Assembly (NCBI GenBank): GCA_964476515.1
Contig: CAYZAY010000045.1
Coordinates: 1 to 18,877 of the forward strand
Reading direction: 5' to 3'
From: JASMHC01 sp964476515
GTDB taxonomy: Bacteria > Pseudomonadota > Alphaproteobacteria > Rhodobacterales > Rhodobacteraceae
Length of the DNA stretch: 18,877 bases
The position numbers and the translations under genes were made by a program. The stretch's first letter is position 1, and each line of letters begins with the position of its first letter. This document shows, one piece after another, positions 7,411 to 17,346 of this stretch. Below the pieces are notes generated by a model, which saw nothing but the letters and a program-made list of their open reading frames with translations, searched no databases and was not told the origin of the DNA.

Positions 7411-7435
7411 GCAGCCGTAAGAGTGGTATGGCTGC
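7411..7435 (-). terminator. Possible weak terminator downstream of mutT
   Basis: On the minus strand GCAGCC (7435-7430) and GGCTGC (7416-7411) form a six-base-pair stem with a 13-base loop. A T-rich stretch (TTCTTATTTT) follows, with nothing comparable on the plus strand. It lies 56 bases past the mutT stop. The large loop and interrupted T-tract make it a weak candidate. Confidence 0.4.
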
Positions 7436-7490
7436 CCTTAAAGCAAAACTAACTTGCGTTGCGATGTCGGTCGACAAAATTGTGCAGGAA

Positions 7491-7889
7491 TCAAAGCCAA
7501 TCACGTAGAATCGGTACAATTGGTTCGTCAGCGGGGGGCATTGGGTAGTCTTTAAGTTGATTTGGGCGGACCCATTTCAGGCTCTGACCTTCTTTGCCGT
7601 ATGGAATCCCTTCCCACTTGCGACAGGCAAACAGCGGCATAACCAGATGAAAATCGTCGTAACCGTGACTCGCAAAGGTCAACGGGGCCAGACAGCTGGC
7701 CCATGTGTTGATCCCCAGCTCTTCTTCCAGCTCACGGATCAACGCCTGTTCTGGCGTCTCGCCAGCTTCGATTTTTCCGCCTGGAAACTCCCATAGGCCA
7801 GCCATGGATTTGCCCTCGGGGCGCTGGGTCAAAAGGATACGCCCGTCGACATCAATCAGCGCGGCGGCAGAGACATGGACAATCTTCAT
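7491..7889 (-). CDS. mutT: MutT-type Nudix hydrolase (8-oxo-dGTP diphosphatase)
   Basis: MutT removes oxidised 8-oxo-dGTP from the nucleotide pool, releasing the monophosphate and pyrophosphate, which prevents A:T to C:G mutations. The 132 residues are the normal MutT length. The Nudix box is complete: G38-x5-E44-x7-R52-E53-L54-x-E56-E57-x-G59-I60. It follows the typical GLWEFPGGK segment (31-39), and the early Q22-R23 is also typical of MutT. Its ATG overlaps the argJ stop in ATGA (7889-7886), so it is probably translated by coupling to argJ. Substrate cannot be proven from sequence, since other Nudix enzymes share the box, but the flanking residues favour MutT. Confidence 0.9.
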   Translation of the reverse strand: MKIVHVSAAALIDVDGRILLTQRPEGKSMAGLWEFPGGKIEAGETPEQALIRELEEELGINTWASCLAPLTFASHGYDDFHLVMPLFACRKWEGIPYGKEGQSLKWVRPNQLKDYPMPPADEPIVPILRDWL

Positions 7890-9109
7890 GAGCGGTAATC
7901 AGCGTTGATAGCAATGTACTGGTGGGTCAGATCGCAGGTCCAAACCTTTGAAGCGCCCTCACCAAGACCAAGATCAACACGGATCTTCAGCTCTTGCTGT
8001 TTCATGTAAGATGAACCCGCTTCTTCGGTGTAGCTTTCAGCAACCCAGCCCTTTTCCGCGACTAGGATGTCTCCGAAGCGGATCGAAAGCAGATCGCGAT
8101 CTGCGGCTGCTCCAGATTTTCCGATGGCCATGACGACACGACCCCAGTTGGGATCTTCGCCTGCAACTGCGGTTTTAACGAGCGGTGAATTGGCAATCGC
8201 AAGCGCATGAATGCGGGCGTCTGTGTCGCTTTCCGCTCCGGTGACTTCGACCTCGACGAATTTGGTCGCACCTTCGCCGTCGCGAACGACTTGATGGGAC
8301 AGGTCCAGCATCACGTCATGAAGGGCGGTTTTGAAATCCGCGTTACCACCAACTTCCGCGCCTGACGCACCCGTGGCGGCCAGCAACAGTGTGTCGGAAG
8401 TTGATGTATCGCTATCGACCGTAATGCTGTTGAACGTGACCTCGGTTAGCTCGGAAAGCATTGCCTGAAGGTCTACTTGAGCGATCTTGGCATCGGTGAA
8501 TATGTAGACAAGCATCGTTGCCATATCCGGCGCGATCATGCCGGACCCTTTGGCGATGCCCGCGATCCGAACGGGCTTTCCGTCAACGTTGATTTCTGCC
8601 GTTGCGCCCTTTGGGAAGGTGTCGGTCGTCATGATGGCAGACGCCGCGCCCTTCATGCCGTTTTGGCTAAGCGAGTTGTTAAGCTCGGCAACTTTGGCGG
8701 TGATGCGGTCGTGGGGCAGGCGTTCACCAATAACGCCGGTTGAGCTGGTGAACACGCGATTGGCTGGCAGGCCAGTGACAGACGAAACCATATCGCAGAT
8801 TGCGCTGACAGATTCTTCACCAGCGCGTCCGGTGAACGCATTTGAATTGCCCGAATTGACGATGAAAGCTGCGCCCTGATCGCCCGTAATGCCGATTTTT
8901 GCCTGACAGTCCAAAACGTTCGCCGAGCGGGTCGCCGATTTCGTCAAGACGCCAGCCAAAGATGTGCCCGCGTCCATAACGGCAAGCATGACATCGGTTC
9001 GGCCTTGATACTTCACCCCCGCGGACGCAGATGCAAAGCGCACGCCCCCTATGATTGGCAACTCGGGGAAACTGGCAGGGGCGAGTGGCGAAATGGGCAG
9101 CGAAGCCAT
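7886..9109 (-). CDS. argJ: Bifunctional glutamate N-acetyltransferase / ornithine acetyltransferase ArgJ
   Basis: ArgJ transfers the acetyl group from N-acetylornithine to glutamate, and in bifunctional forms also uses acetyl-CoA, making arginine synthesis cyclic. The 407-residue precursor contains the self-cleavage site KGSGMIAPDMATML (187-200). Cleavage is expected between A197 and T198, the new N-terminal Thr being the nucleophile. The oxyanion-hole segment TSSTGVIGE (121-129) and the C-terminal signature HQYIAINADYRS are present. The ATG at 9109 lies two bases past the stop of the prolyl isomerase gene, and the argJ stop overlaps mutT. The three genes therefore look like one transcript. 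Whether it is bifunctional or ornithine-dependent only cannot be told from the sequence. Confidence 0.96.
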   Translation of the reverse strand: MASLPISPLAPASFPELPIIGGVRFASASAGVKYQGRTDVMLAVMDAGTSLAGVLTKSATRSANVLDCQAKIGITGDQGAAFIVNSGNSNAFTGRAGEESVSAICDMVSSVTGLPANRVFTSSTGVIGERLPHDRITAKVAELNNSLSQNGMKGAASAIMTTDTFPKGATAEINVDGKPVRIAGIAKGSGMIAPDMATMLVYIFTDAKIAQVDLQAMLSELTEVTFNSITVDSDTSTSDTLLLAATGASGAEVGGNADFKTALHDVMLDLSHQVVRDGEGATKFVEVEVTGAESDTDARIHALAIANSPLVKTAVAGEDPNWGRVVMAIGKSGAAADRDLLSIRFGDILVAEKGWVAESYTEEAGSSYMKQQELKIRVDLGLGEGASKVWTCDLTHQYIAINADYRS

Positions 9110-9111
9110 GA

Positions 9112-9963
9112 TTAATTCTCCAGAAGTGAGAGGTCTTTCAGAACAGACGGATCAAAATCCTCGGGGACTATGCGCTCGATTGATGCACCGGATTTCAGAC
9201 CTTCTATCGCTACATCAAGTGCTGCAGATGCCAATTGATCAGCAAGTTCTTCACGCACGATATCCAGTTCAAGCGGTTCAATCGCGCGGGTGTCGTTCAG
9301 TTTGATCAAGTGCCAACCGAATTGCGTCTGAACAGGACCGGCAATTTCACCCACCTTCATATCGGCGACCGCTGCGTCGAACGGGGGAACCATGTCACCG
9401 CGCTGGAACCAGTTTAGCGATCCGCCATTTGGGCCGCTTGGGCCAGTGGAATGTTCTTTAGCGGCTTGTGCGAAATCCAGACCAGCCTCTAGCTCCAAAA
9501 GCAAAGCCGAGGCTTCTTCTTGTGAATCAAGCAGGATGTGGGATGCGTTGAATTCCGTGCCCAGATCAGCGTCGATCCATTCGGCTTGGTAGGCTTCTAG
9601 AATCGCGTCTTCGGTCACTGCGTCGCTATAGATGCCTTCGATCGCAACACTGCTTAGCAAATCGCGATGGGCATTTTCGGTTCCGTACACAACGCGGGCA
9701 GGGGCTTCGCCGGACAGAGAGTTCGCCAGCAAGGATTGCTCAACCAACTGCAGATAGATTGCATCAAACAAAATCTCGCTTGGATACGACTTGAACTGAT
9801 CGGGCAAGCCGTCAAGCGACAGGATCATGTGGCCAACTGTGATGTCTTGACCATTGACCGTCGCAACCACTGTTGAGGCATCTGCGCCACCTTCAGCAGC
9901 AAGCGGACCAGCCAAAGTCATGACTGCCAAGCCGAAAGCGGCGGTTTTGATACGGTTTACCAT
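9112..9963 (-). CDS. Exported parvulin-type peptidyl-prolyl cis-trans isomerase
   Basis: Catalyses prolyl isomerisation during folding of exported proteins in the periplasm. The 283 residues begin with a signal peptide (basic MVNRIK, a hydrophobic stretch, likely cleavage after LAA near residue 23). A helical N-terminal chaperone region (about 30-130) of SurA/PrsA type follows. The rotamase domain (about 138-224) shows NASHILL, the FAQAAKEHSTGPSGPNGG segment, GDMVPPFDAAV and FGWHLIKL, all standard parvulin landmarks. A strong Shine-Dalgarno (AAGGGA) precedes the ATG at 9963. There is no C-terminal lipobox or membrane anchor. It is first in the operon with argJ and mutT and is divergent from secA, suggesting a shared promoter region with the export ATPase. 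The exact subfamily is not resolved. Confidence 0.93.
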   Translation of the reverse strand: MVNRIKTAAFGLAVMTLAGPLAAEGGADASTVVATVNGQDITVGHMILSLDGLPDQFKSYPSEILFDAIYLQLVEQSLLANSLSGEAPARVVYGTENAHRDLLSSVAIEGIYSDAVTEDAILEAYQAEWIDADLGTEFNASHILLDSQEEASALLLELEAGLDFAQAAKEHSTGPSGPNGGSLNWFQRGDMVPPFDAAVADMKVGEIAGPVQTQFGWHLIKLNDTRAIEPLELDIVREELADQLASAALDVAIEGLKSGASIERIVPEDFDPSVLKDLSLLEN

Positions 9964-10002
9964 CGAATTTCCCTTTGCGCGTTAGCGATATCGTGCGTGA
10001 CG

Positions 10003-10031
10003 TTGACACTGTCTATTGGGCCGCTTACATC
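10003..10031 (+). promoter_or_regulatory. Candidate promoter for secA
   Basis: In the 173-base divergent region, TTGACA at 10003-10008 is a perfect -35 box. It is separated by 17 bases from TACATC at 10026-10031, a weak -10 with three of six matches. Transcription would start near 10038, about 100 bases before secA. No equally good promoter was seen for the minus-strand isomerase gene. Confidence 0.4.
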
Positions 10032-10136
10032 GCTTTGAAGCCTATAAAAGCTGTTGTCTGGACCCTTGTATGTGGGAAGTCAGAAACGGGCAACAGGCAG
10101 ACTTGAACAGAATACTTTTGATCACGCGGAGATAGC

Positions 10137-12842
<2,706 letters not shown>

Positions 12843-12956
12843 CGAAAATCACGCAGTATTCGGGATTTCGCTCAGCTAATAGTAGATAAATCTGCCCTAA
12901 TCTGGTCAAACTCGTTCGATAGGACGGGTTCTGGAAACAGATGAGAGGGCAGAGGT

Positions 12957-13727
12957 GTGGTGTGTAAATCTCTCCGATTAATTGCGGGTGCGTTGTTAAC
13001 TGCTGGGGCGGTTGCGATTTCGTCACCTGTGATGGCGCAGGATGGATGCGAACCAGTGATGGTTGCCGAAACGTCGGCAGGCGCTATGGTTCGGCTAACT
13101 GTGTCGTCTACGTGCCATGCCGGTCAGGAAGTTACCATTCATCACAACGGCATGATGATATCGGACACGATGGATGGCACCGGAATGCTGTTGCTGGCAT
13201 TTCCTGCACTTACCGAAACAGCGCTGTTTATGGCAGAATTCAGCAATGACGGGATGGTCGCCGTCGCGATGACCGAAGTTCCGTCACTGTCATTTTATGA
13301 TCGCGTTGCGCTGCAGTGGCAGGGCGATCTGGGCCTTGAGCTTCACGCAAGAGAATTTGAAGGCGCGTATATGTCATATGATCACATCTGGCGTGAATCT
13401 CCGCGGTCTATGGATCGCGCCGCGCTGGGTGAGGGTGGTTTTATGGTGCTGTTGGGGAATTCCGGCAACGAAGACGCGTACCGTGCCGAAGTCTATACGT
13501 TCCCGTCAGCTACGGTCAGCCGCAACGGCAATGTTTTGATGAGCGTCGAAGCCGTTGTTGGCGAGACGAACTGTAATCAGGATGTCGCTGCACAGACCAT
13601 TCAAGTGAAAAGCGGCGGTGACGTGGTTGTACGAGAACTGAGCATCGTAATGCCTAGCTGTGATAGTTCGGGCGACTTGTTGCTGCTCGGTGCGTTGGTG
13701 GACGACATTATAGCCGGGTCTTACTGA
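12957..13727 (+). CDS. Exported protein of unknown function, in a secA-linked position
   Basis: The 256-residue protein starts with a clear signal peptide: basic MVCKSLR, a hydrophobic core, and likely cleavage after VMA at residue 27, leaving QDGCEP at the mature N-terminus. The rest has no membrane segment and looks beta-rich, with a HHNGMMISDTMDGTG segment and an acidic mid-region. Mature-part cysteines (residue 31, STCHAG, ETNCNQD, PSCDSSG) could form disulfides in the periplasm. I do not recognise a functional family, though I believe similar proteins occur in Rhodobacterales next to secA-type or substrate-binding genes. GTG at 12957 is the start, with AGAGGGC upstream; GTG at 12960 is equally possible. 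The nearby ATG (12941) is in another frame and stops quickly. It ends 26 bases before the next gene, so the two are probably co-transcribed. Confidence 0.8.
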   Translation: MVCKSLRLIAGALLTAGAVAISSPVMAQDGCEPVMVAETSAGAMVRLTVSSTCHAGQEVTIHHNGMMISDTMDGTGMLLLAFPALTETALFMAEFSNDGMVAVAMTEVPSLSFYDRVALQWQGDLGLELHAREFEGAYMSYDHIWRESPRSMDRAALGEGGFMVLLGNSGNEDAYRAEVYTFPSATVSRNGNVLMSVEAVVGETNCNQDVAAQTIQVKSGGDVVVRELSIVMPSCDSSGDLLLLGALVDDIIAGSY

Positions 13728-13753
13728 TCAGGATCGCGGGTGGGGCATTCGAA

Positions 13754-15253
13754 ATGAAGTTCATTGCAGCGGCATTTGGTGCCGCTCTTTGCTTGCTAGG
13801 CCACGCGCTTCCTGTTGCCGCGCAGGACGTGACGCTGACGTCCCGCGACAAAAGCATTGAGATTTCGGGCAATCTTCTGGGTTTTGATGGCACCTATTAT
13901 CGGGTTGAAACGGTATACGGCGAACTGACCGTCGATGGTACGGGTGTGCTTTGTGAAGGTCCGGCCTGTCCGAACCTTCAAGCCTATGTAGGCGAACTGA
14001 CGTTCAGCGGCACACCCGCAATCGGGCGCGTACTGTTGCCAGCTTTGATCGAGGGGTTTGCCCGTGGAAACGGCTATGCCATCGACCGAAGCGAAATCGG
14101 TGAAAGCCTGACGATTTATGCACTGACCTCGGAAAATGACGATGAACCCGTTGGTGTTTTCACGATCAAGCAAACCAGCAATGATGAAGGGTTTGCAGAC
14201 ATCCTGTCGAACGAAGCGGACATCGCAATGTCTTTGCGCCCCGCTTCACCTGAAGAGATCGCGTTCGCGACCGAAGCCGGATACGGCAATCTAACGGGCG
14301 CTGCGCAACATGATGTTGTTGCCATGGATGCCTTGGTTCCGACAGTTGATATCGGGTCGGGGGTGACGTTTCTGTCAATGAATCAGATTTCCAGACTGCT
14401 AAGCGGTGATATTTCCAATTGGAGAGAGCTGGGCGCGGATTCTGACGCGCCTATTCAGGTTGTGATGTCGGGTTCTGCCAATGATGTCCTGCAACCGATC
14501 AGCATTGTGATGCACGAATATGGGCTGAAGGAACCCAAGCTTCCCAATCTGCAAGTCCTTGAAAAATCGCCGCTATCAGTCAGTTTTTCGTTCAGTTCTG
14601 CTATCGGGGATGACAGGCGGGCGGTGTCGGTTACGGATAGCTGCGGGATCGCTTCGGCGATTGGGCCTCGGGCGATAAAGACGATGGAATATCCATTGTC
14701 GGTGCCGATGTATTTGTACCGCCCGATGTTGCGGTTGCCGAAGATTGGTCAGGATTTCTTTGATTTTCTTGATGGGCAATCGGCAAAACGCGTTGTTGAG
14801 CGGGCCGGATATCAGGCTATCGACGCAAGCGAATCTGTGGTCGAGGTTCAGGGGCGAAGGCTGGCAAATGCCATCGCGCTTGTTTCGCCGGACCAACTGT
14901 CGATGCTTCAAGATGCGGTTGCCGAGCTAAACGGTCGCCGACTTCTTGGCATGGTATTTCGCTTTGATCCAAACACTCAGGATTACGACGCAACTTCGTC
15001 GACCGGCATGAAGAGACTGGTTCGTTTGGCTGAATCTGGCGCCTTGGACGGCAAGTCACTGATGTTCGCAGGGTTTGGTACAGTCGAAGGCGTTGCGTCG
15101 CGGGTCGCACAGGATTTCCAATCCGAATTTCCAGCGGACACCGATGTGGTTGGGATCGCCGCAAAATATTTTGGCGACGTAATGCCGGTTGCCTGCCCTG
15201 ACGCTATGCGTGGCCAGTACATGAACACGCGGGTCGAGATTTGGGTTCGCTAA
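13754..15253 (+). CDS. Exported PstS-like substrate-binding domain fused to an OmpA-like C-terminal domain
   Basis: 499 residues with a signal peptide (cleavage likely after VAA, residue 23). A small N-terminal domain (about 24-80) holds a cysteine pair (C67, C72). A phosphate-binding-protein-like domain follows (about 83-350): SGTPAIGRVLLPALIEGFA at its start, FTIKQTSNDEGFADILSNEADIAMS, and LLSGDISNWRELG, the usual PstS-type hinge segment. Residues about 395-499 resemble an OmpA peptidoglycan-binding domain, with FRFDPNTQDYD and the C-terminal MNTRVEIWVR. The usual GHTD is replaced by GFGTVEG, so the diaminopimelate-contacting aspartate is absent. A GGGTGGGG ribosome-binding site precedes ATG 13754. 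No ABC permease genes are nearby, so sensing or envelope attachment is as likely as transport. The ligand is unknown. Confidence 0.85.
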   Translation: MKFIAAAFGAALCLLGHALPVAAQDVTLTSRDKSIEISGNLLGFDGTYYRVETVYGELTVDGTGVLCEGPACPNLQAYVGELTFSGTPAIGRVLLPALIEGFARGNGYAIDRSEIGESLTIYALTSENDDEPVGVFTIKQTSNDEGFADILSNEADIAMSLRPASPEEIAFATEAGYGNLTGAAQHDVVAMDALVPTVDIGSGVTFLSMNQISRLLSGDISNWRELGADSDAPIQVVMSGSANDVLQPISIVMHEYGLKEPKLPNLQVLEKSPLSVSFSFSSAIGDDRRAVSVTDSCGIASAIGPRAIKTMEYPLSVPMYLYRPMLRLPKIGQDFFDFLDGQSAKRVVERAGYQAIDASESVVEVQGRRLANAIALVSPDQLSMLQDAVAELNGRRLLGMVFRFDPNTQDYDATSSTGMKRLVRLAESGALDGKSLMFAGFGTVEGVASRVAQDFQSEFPADTDVVGIAAKYFGDVMPVACPDAMRGQYMNTRVEIWVR

Positions 15254-15255
15254 GC

Positions 15256-15861
15256 CTAAAGCAGCCCCTCTGTCCTGAAGCTGGTTTCCCCACTTTTGCC
15301 GACGATAATGTGGTCGTGCAGGGTTATCGCCAATGCATCACATGCATCGCGAATGCGGCTGCTCATGGCGATGTCTTCTGCAGAAGGTGACGGATCACCC
15401 GACGGGTGGTTGTGCACTAAAACGATCGCCGAAGAAGCGATGTCCAAGGCGCGTTTGACAATTTCACGCGGATAGACTGGCACATGGTCGACGGTGCCCT
15501 GTCCGAGTATTTCATCCGCGATGAGACAGTTTTTCTTATCCAGAAAAAGCACCCGAAACTGTTCGTCACTTCGATTAGCCATAGAGGCGCGGCAATAGGC
15601 AACAACAGCGTCCCAGCTACTAATAACCTCACGATTAAGGGCTTTTGCGCGCGTGATGCGTTGTGAAATTGCTTCTAAAACTTTGATTTCTCGGGCGGCG
15701 GCGGGACCGATGCCGTTGATCATCGAAAGCTGAGGGATGGTCGCAGATGCCACCCCAGCAAGATCATGAAATTGCTTGAACAGCGAATGGGCGATCGGCT
15801 TTGTGTCGATGAGTGGCAGGACATGAAACAGGAACAGTTCAAGCAGCTCGTAATCCGGCAT
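15256..15861 (-). CDS. radC: Remaining RadC open reading frame after the stop codon (JAMM domain intact)
   Basis: The longest frame left by the nonsense codon starts at the ATG at 15861-15859 and encodes 201 residues. It lacks about 55 N-terminal residues but keeps the helix-hairpin-helix (about 46-60) and the full metal-binding set H150-x-H152-x7-S160-x2-D163, with a candidate catalytic Glu at 117. Reinitiation is conceivable: a GGTGG lies about 10 bases before this ATG, and 55 bases separate the TAA from it. Whether it is made is unknown. No other start codon (ATG, GTG or TTG) lies in frame between the stop and this ATG. Confidence 0.6.
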   Translation of the reverse strand: MPDYELLELFLFHVLPLIDTKPIAHSLFKQFHDLAGVASATIPQLSMINGIGPAAAREIKVLEAISQRITRAKALNREVISSWDAVVAYCRASMANRSDEQFRVLFLDKKNCLIADEILGQGTVDHVPVYPREIVKRALDIASSAIVLVHNHPSGDPSPSAEDIAMSSRIRDACDALAITLHDHIIVGKSGETSFRTEGLL

Positions 15862-16026
15862 CGCTTCGGAGCCACCCGTGTCAAATCGCTCTCTCAGGCG
15901 TTGACGGTGATCCGAGATTTACGAGGGCAGTTTTGATTTTGCCTTTATTGGGCGTACCAATGCGGCCTCTTGTAGTAAGGGCAGTTGGGCTTGGTCGGAA
16001 AAATGGTGTGGTGGGGCATCAGGCAT
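15256..16026 (-). pseudogene. radC: radC interrupted by an in-frame TAA at codon 36
   Basis: RadC-family JAB/JAMM-domain protein, often linked to DNA repair by name though its role is unproven. From ATG at 16026-16024 the frame reads 256 codons, the normal RadC size. Codon 36 (15921-15919) is TAA, within the sequence KLPS-stop-ISDHRQRLRERF. RadC relatives normally have KLPSYI-type residues here, so a Tyr codon (TAC or TAT) has probably become TAA by one base change. Everything after the stop remains in frame and well conserved: DHRQRLRERF, MPDYELLELF, the helix-hairpin-helix (INGIGPAAAREI) and the JAMM motif. The lack of further decay suggests a very recent mutation, a base-calling error, or continued use of the downstream ORF. 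The gene is convergent with its left neighbour, two bases apart. Confidence 0.8.
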
Positions 16027-16066
16027 GGCCTAGTGTGCCCCTTACGTGGTTACTGAGCCCTTAACG

Positions 16067-16093
16067 AAAAAGCGCACCCCGAAGGATGCGCTT
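16067..16093 (-). terminator. Intrinsic terminator after dnaJ (UUCG tetraloop)
   Basis: On the minus strand a ten-pair stem (arms 16093-16084 and 16079-16070) closes a TTCG loop and is followed by five T. One pair is G-U in the minus-strand RNA (positions 16086/16077) but would be a C-A mismatch on the plus strand, so it is built for the minus strand. It lies 27 bases past the dnaJ stop and 40 bases before radC. Confidence 0.9.
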
Positions 16094-16119
16094 ATGATTT
16101 CGTTTTATCTAGCAACGGA

Positions 16120-17268
16120 TCAGCTTTTCATGCTGTCCCAGAACCCTTTGACGGTCGAAAAGAAGCTGGACGATTCAGGATTGTTGTCCACGGATTCGTC
16201 TTCAAAACTGCGCAGCAGCTCTTTTTGCTTCGAGGTCAGATTAACCGGCGTTTCAACGGCTAGTTCAATAAACATATCCCCAACGCCACTGCCGCGAAGG
16301 GCTGGCATGCCTTTGCTGCGAAGACGCATTTGGCGGCCGGATTGGCTTCCAGAAGGTACTTTCACACGGCTGCGGCCACCGTCGATGGTTGGCACTTCGA
16401 TGTCACCACCAAGCGCCGCCGTTGTCATAGCAACCGGAACACGGCAATAAAGCTGAACGCCATCACGTTGGAAAATCTTGTGATCGGCGACATCAATAAA
16501 GATGTAGAGATCGCCCGACGGACCACCACGAAGACCTGCTTCGCCTTCACCGGCAAGCCGAATTCGGGTGCCGGTTTCTACACCAGCAGGAATATTCACG
16601 CTAAGTGAGCGTTCAGATTCGGTACGCCCAGCGCCACCACACTTATGGCAAGGGTTTTTGATGTTCTGGCCAGTGCCCTGACACGTCGGGCACGAACGTT
16701 CGACAGTAAAGAAACCTTGTTGTGCGCGAACTTTACCCATGCCCGAACAGGTCGAACAAGTTGTGGGTTCTGCTCCGCCTTCGGCACCGGTTCCTTCGCA
16801 GCCATCACAGGTTACCGATGTCGGCACGTTGATGGTTTTCTGCATTCCCGTGTAAGCGTCTTCAAGATTTATACGCAGGTTATAGCGAAGGTCAGATCCG
16901 CGGGTCGCGCGGGTACGGCCACCGCCACCACGGCCACCCATGAAGTCACCGAACAGGTCGTCAAAGACGTCCGAAAACGCCGACGAGAAATCGCCCTGCC
17001 CACCGCCAAAGCCTTGGCCCGGGTGTCCGCCGCCCATGCCGTTTTCAAAAGCAGCGTGACCAAAGCGATCATAGGCGGCTTTCTTTTCGCCGTCTTTCAG
17101 AACCTCGTAGGCTTCGTTCGCTTCTTTGAACTGGGCTTCAGCGTCTGGCTTGTCGGCGTTGCGGTCAGGGTGAAGTTCTTTCGCTTTCTTGCGATAGCCC
17201 TTTTTGATCTCGTCCGCCGAGGCACCTTTTGAGACGCCAAGCACCTCGTAATAGTCACGTTTAGACAT
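16120..17268 (-). CDS. dnaJ: Chaperone protein DnaJ (Hsp40)
   Basis: DnaJ delivers unfolded proteins to DnaK and stimulates its ATPase. The 382 residues show the J domain (1-70) with the HPD motif at 33-35, then a Gly/Phe-rich linker (about 74-120). The zinc-binding domain has four CxxCxGxG repeats starting at C154 (CDGCEGTG), C171 (CSTCSGMG), C193 (CPTCQGTG) and C207 (CHKCGGAG). The C-terminal substrate-binding domains complete a type I DnaJ of normal length. The start chosen is ATG at 17268 (MSKRDYYEVLG), with AGAGGA upstream; an in-frame ATG at 17292 would add eight residues not typical of the family and would overlap the intergenic hairpin. It follows dnaK on the same strand and has its own terminator. 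Confidence 0.97.
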   Translation of the reverse strand: MSKRDYYEVLGVSKGASADEIKKGYRKKAKELHPDRNADKPDAEAQFKEANEAYEVLKDGEKKAAYDRFGHAAFENGMGGGHPGQGFGGGQGDFSSAFSDVFDDLFGDFMGGRGGGGRTRATRGSDLRYNLRINLEDAYTGMQKTINVPTSVTCDGCEGTGAEGGAEPTTCSTCSGMGKVRAQQGFFTVERSCPTCQGTGQNIKNPCHKCGGAGRTESERSLSVNIPAGVETGTRIRLAGEGEAGLRGGPSGDLYIFIDVADHKIFQRDGVQLYCRVPVAMTTAALGGDIEVPTIDGGRSRVKVPSGSQSGRQMRLRSKGMPALRGSGVGDMFIELAVETPVNLTSKQKELLRSFEDESVDNNPESSSFFSTVKGFWDSMKS

Positions 17269-17294
17269 GATCTGTGTCCTCTCTCGGAACAAAC

Positions 17295-17324
17295 AAGGCC
17301 GGTCCGGTGGTTCGGGCCGGCCTT
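17295..17324 (-). terminator. Hairpin between dnaK and dnaJ (possible partial terminator)
   Basis: In minus-strand RNA AAGGCCGG (17324-17317) pairs with CCGGCCTT (17302-17295), with a further three-pair inner stem. A GTTTGTT tract follows, which is T-rich but interrupted. It sits 23 bases after the dnaK stop and 26 bases before the dnaJ start. A partial terminator here would lower dnaJ relative to dnaK; alternatively it is a stability or processing hairpin. Confidence 0.6.
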
Positions 17325-17346
17325 ATCATGGATCCGTTAGACGCGC

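Noticed and set aside
16645..17232. Plus-strand open frame (195 codons) across dnaJ
   Set aside because: Shadow of dnaJ; the minus-strand protein has every DnaJ motif.
17269..17292. Upstream ATG for dnaJ, adding eight residues
   Set aside because: DnaJ proteins start at the MSKRDYYEVLG type sequence, and the AGAGGA ribosome-binding site fits ATG 17268.
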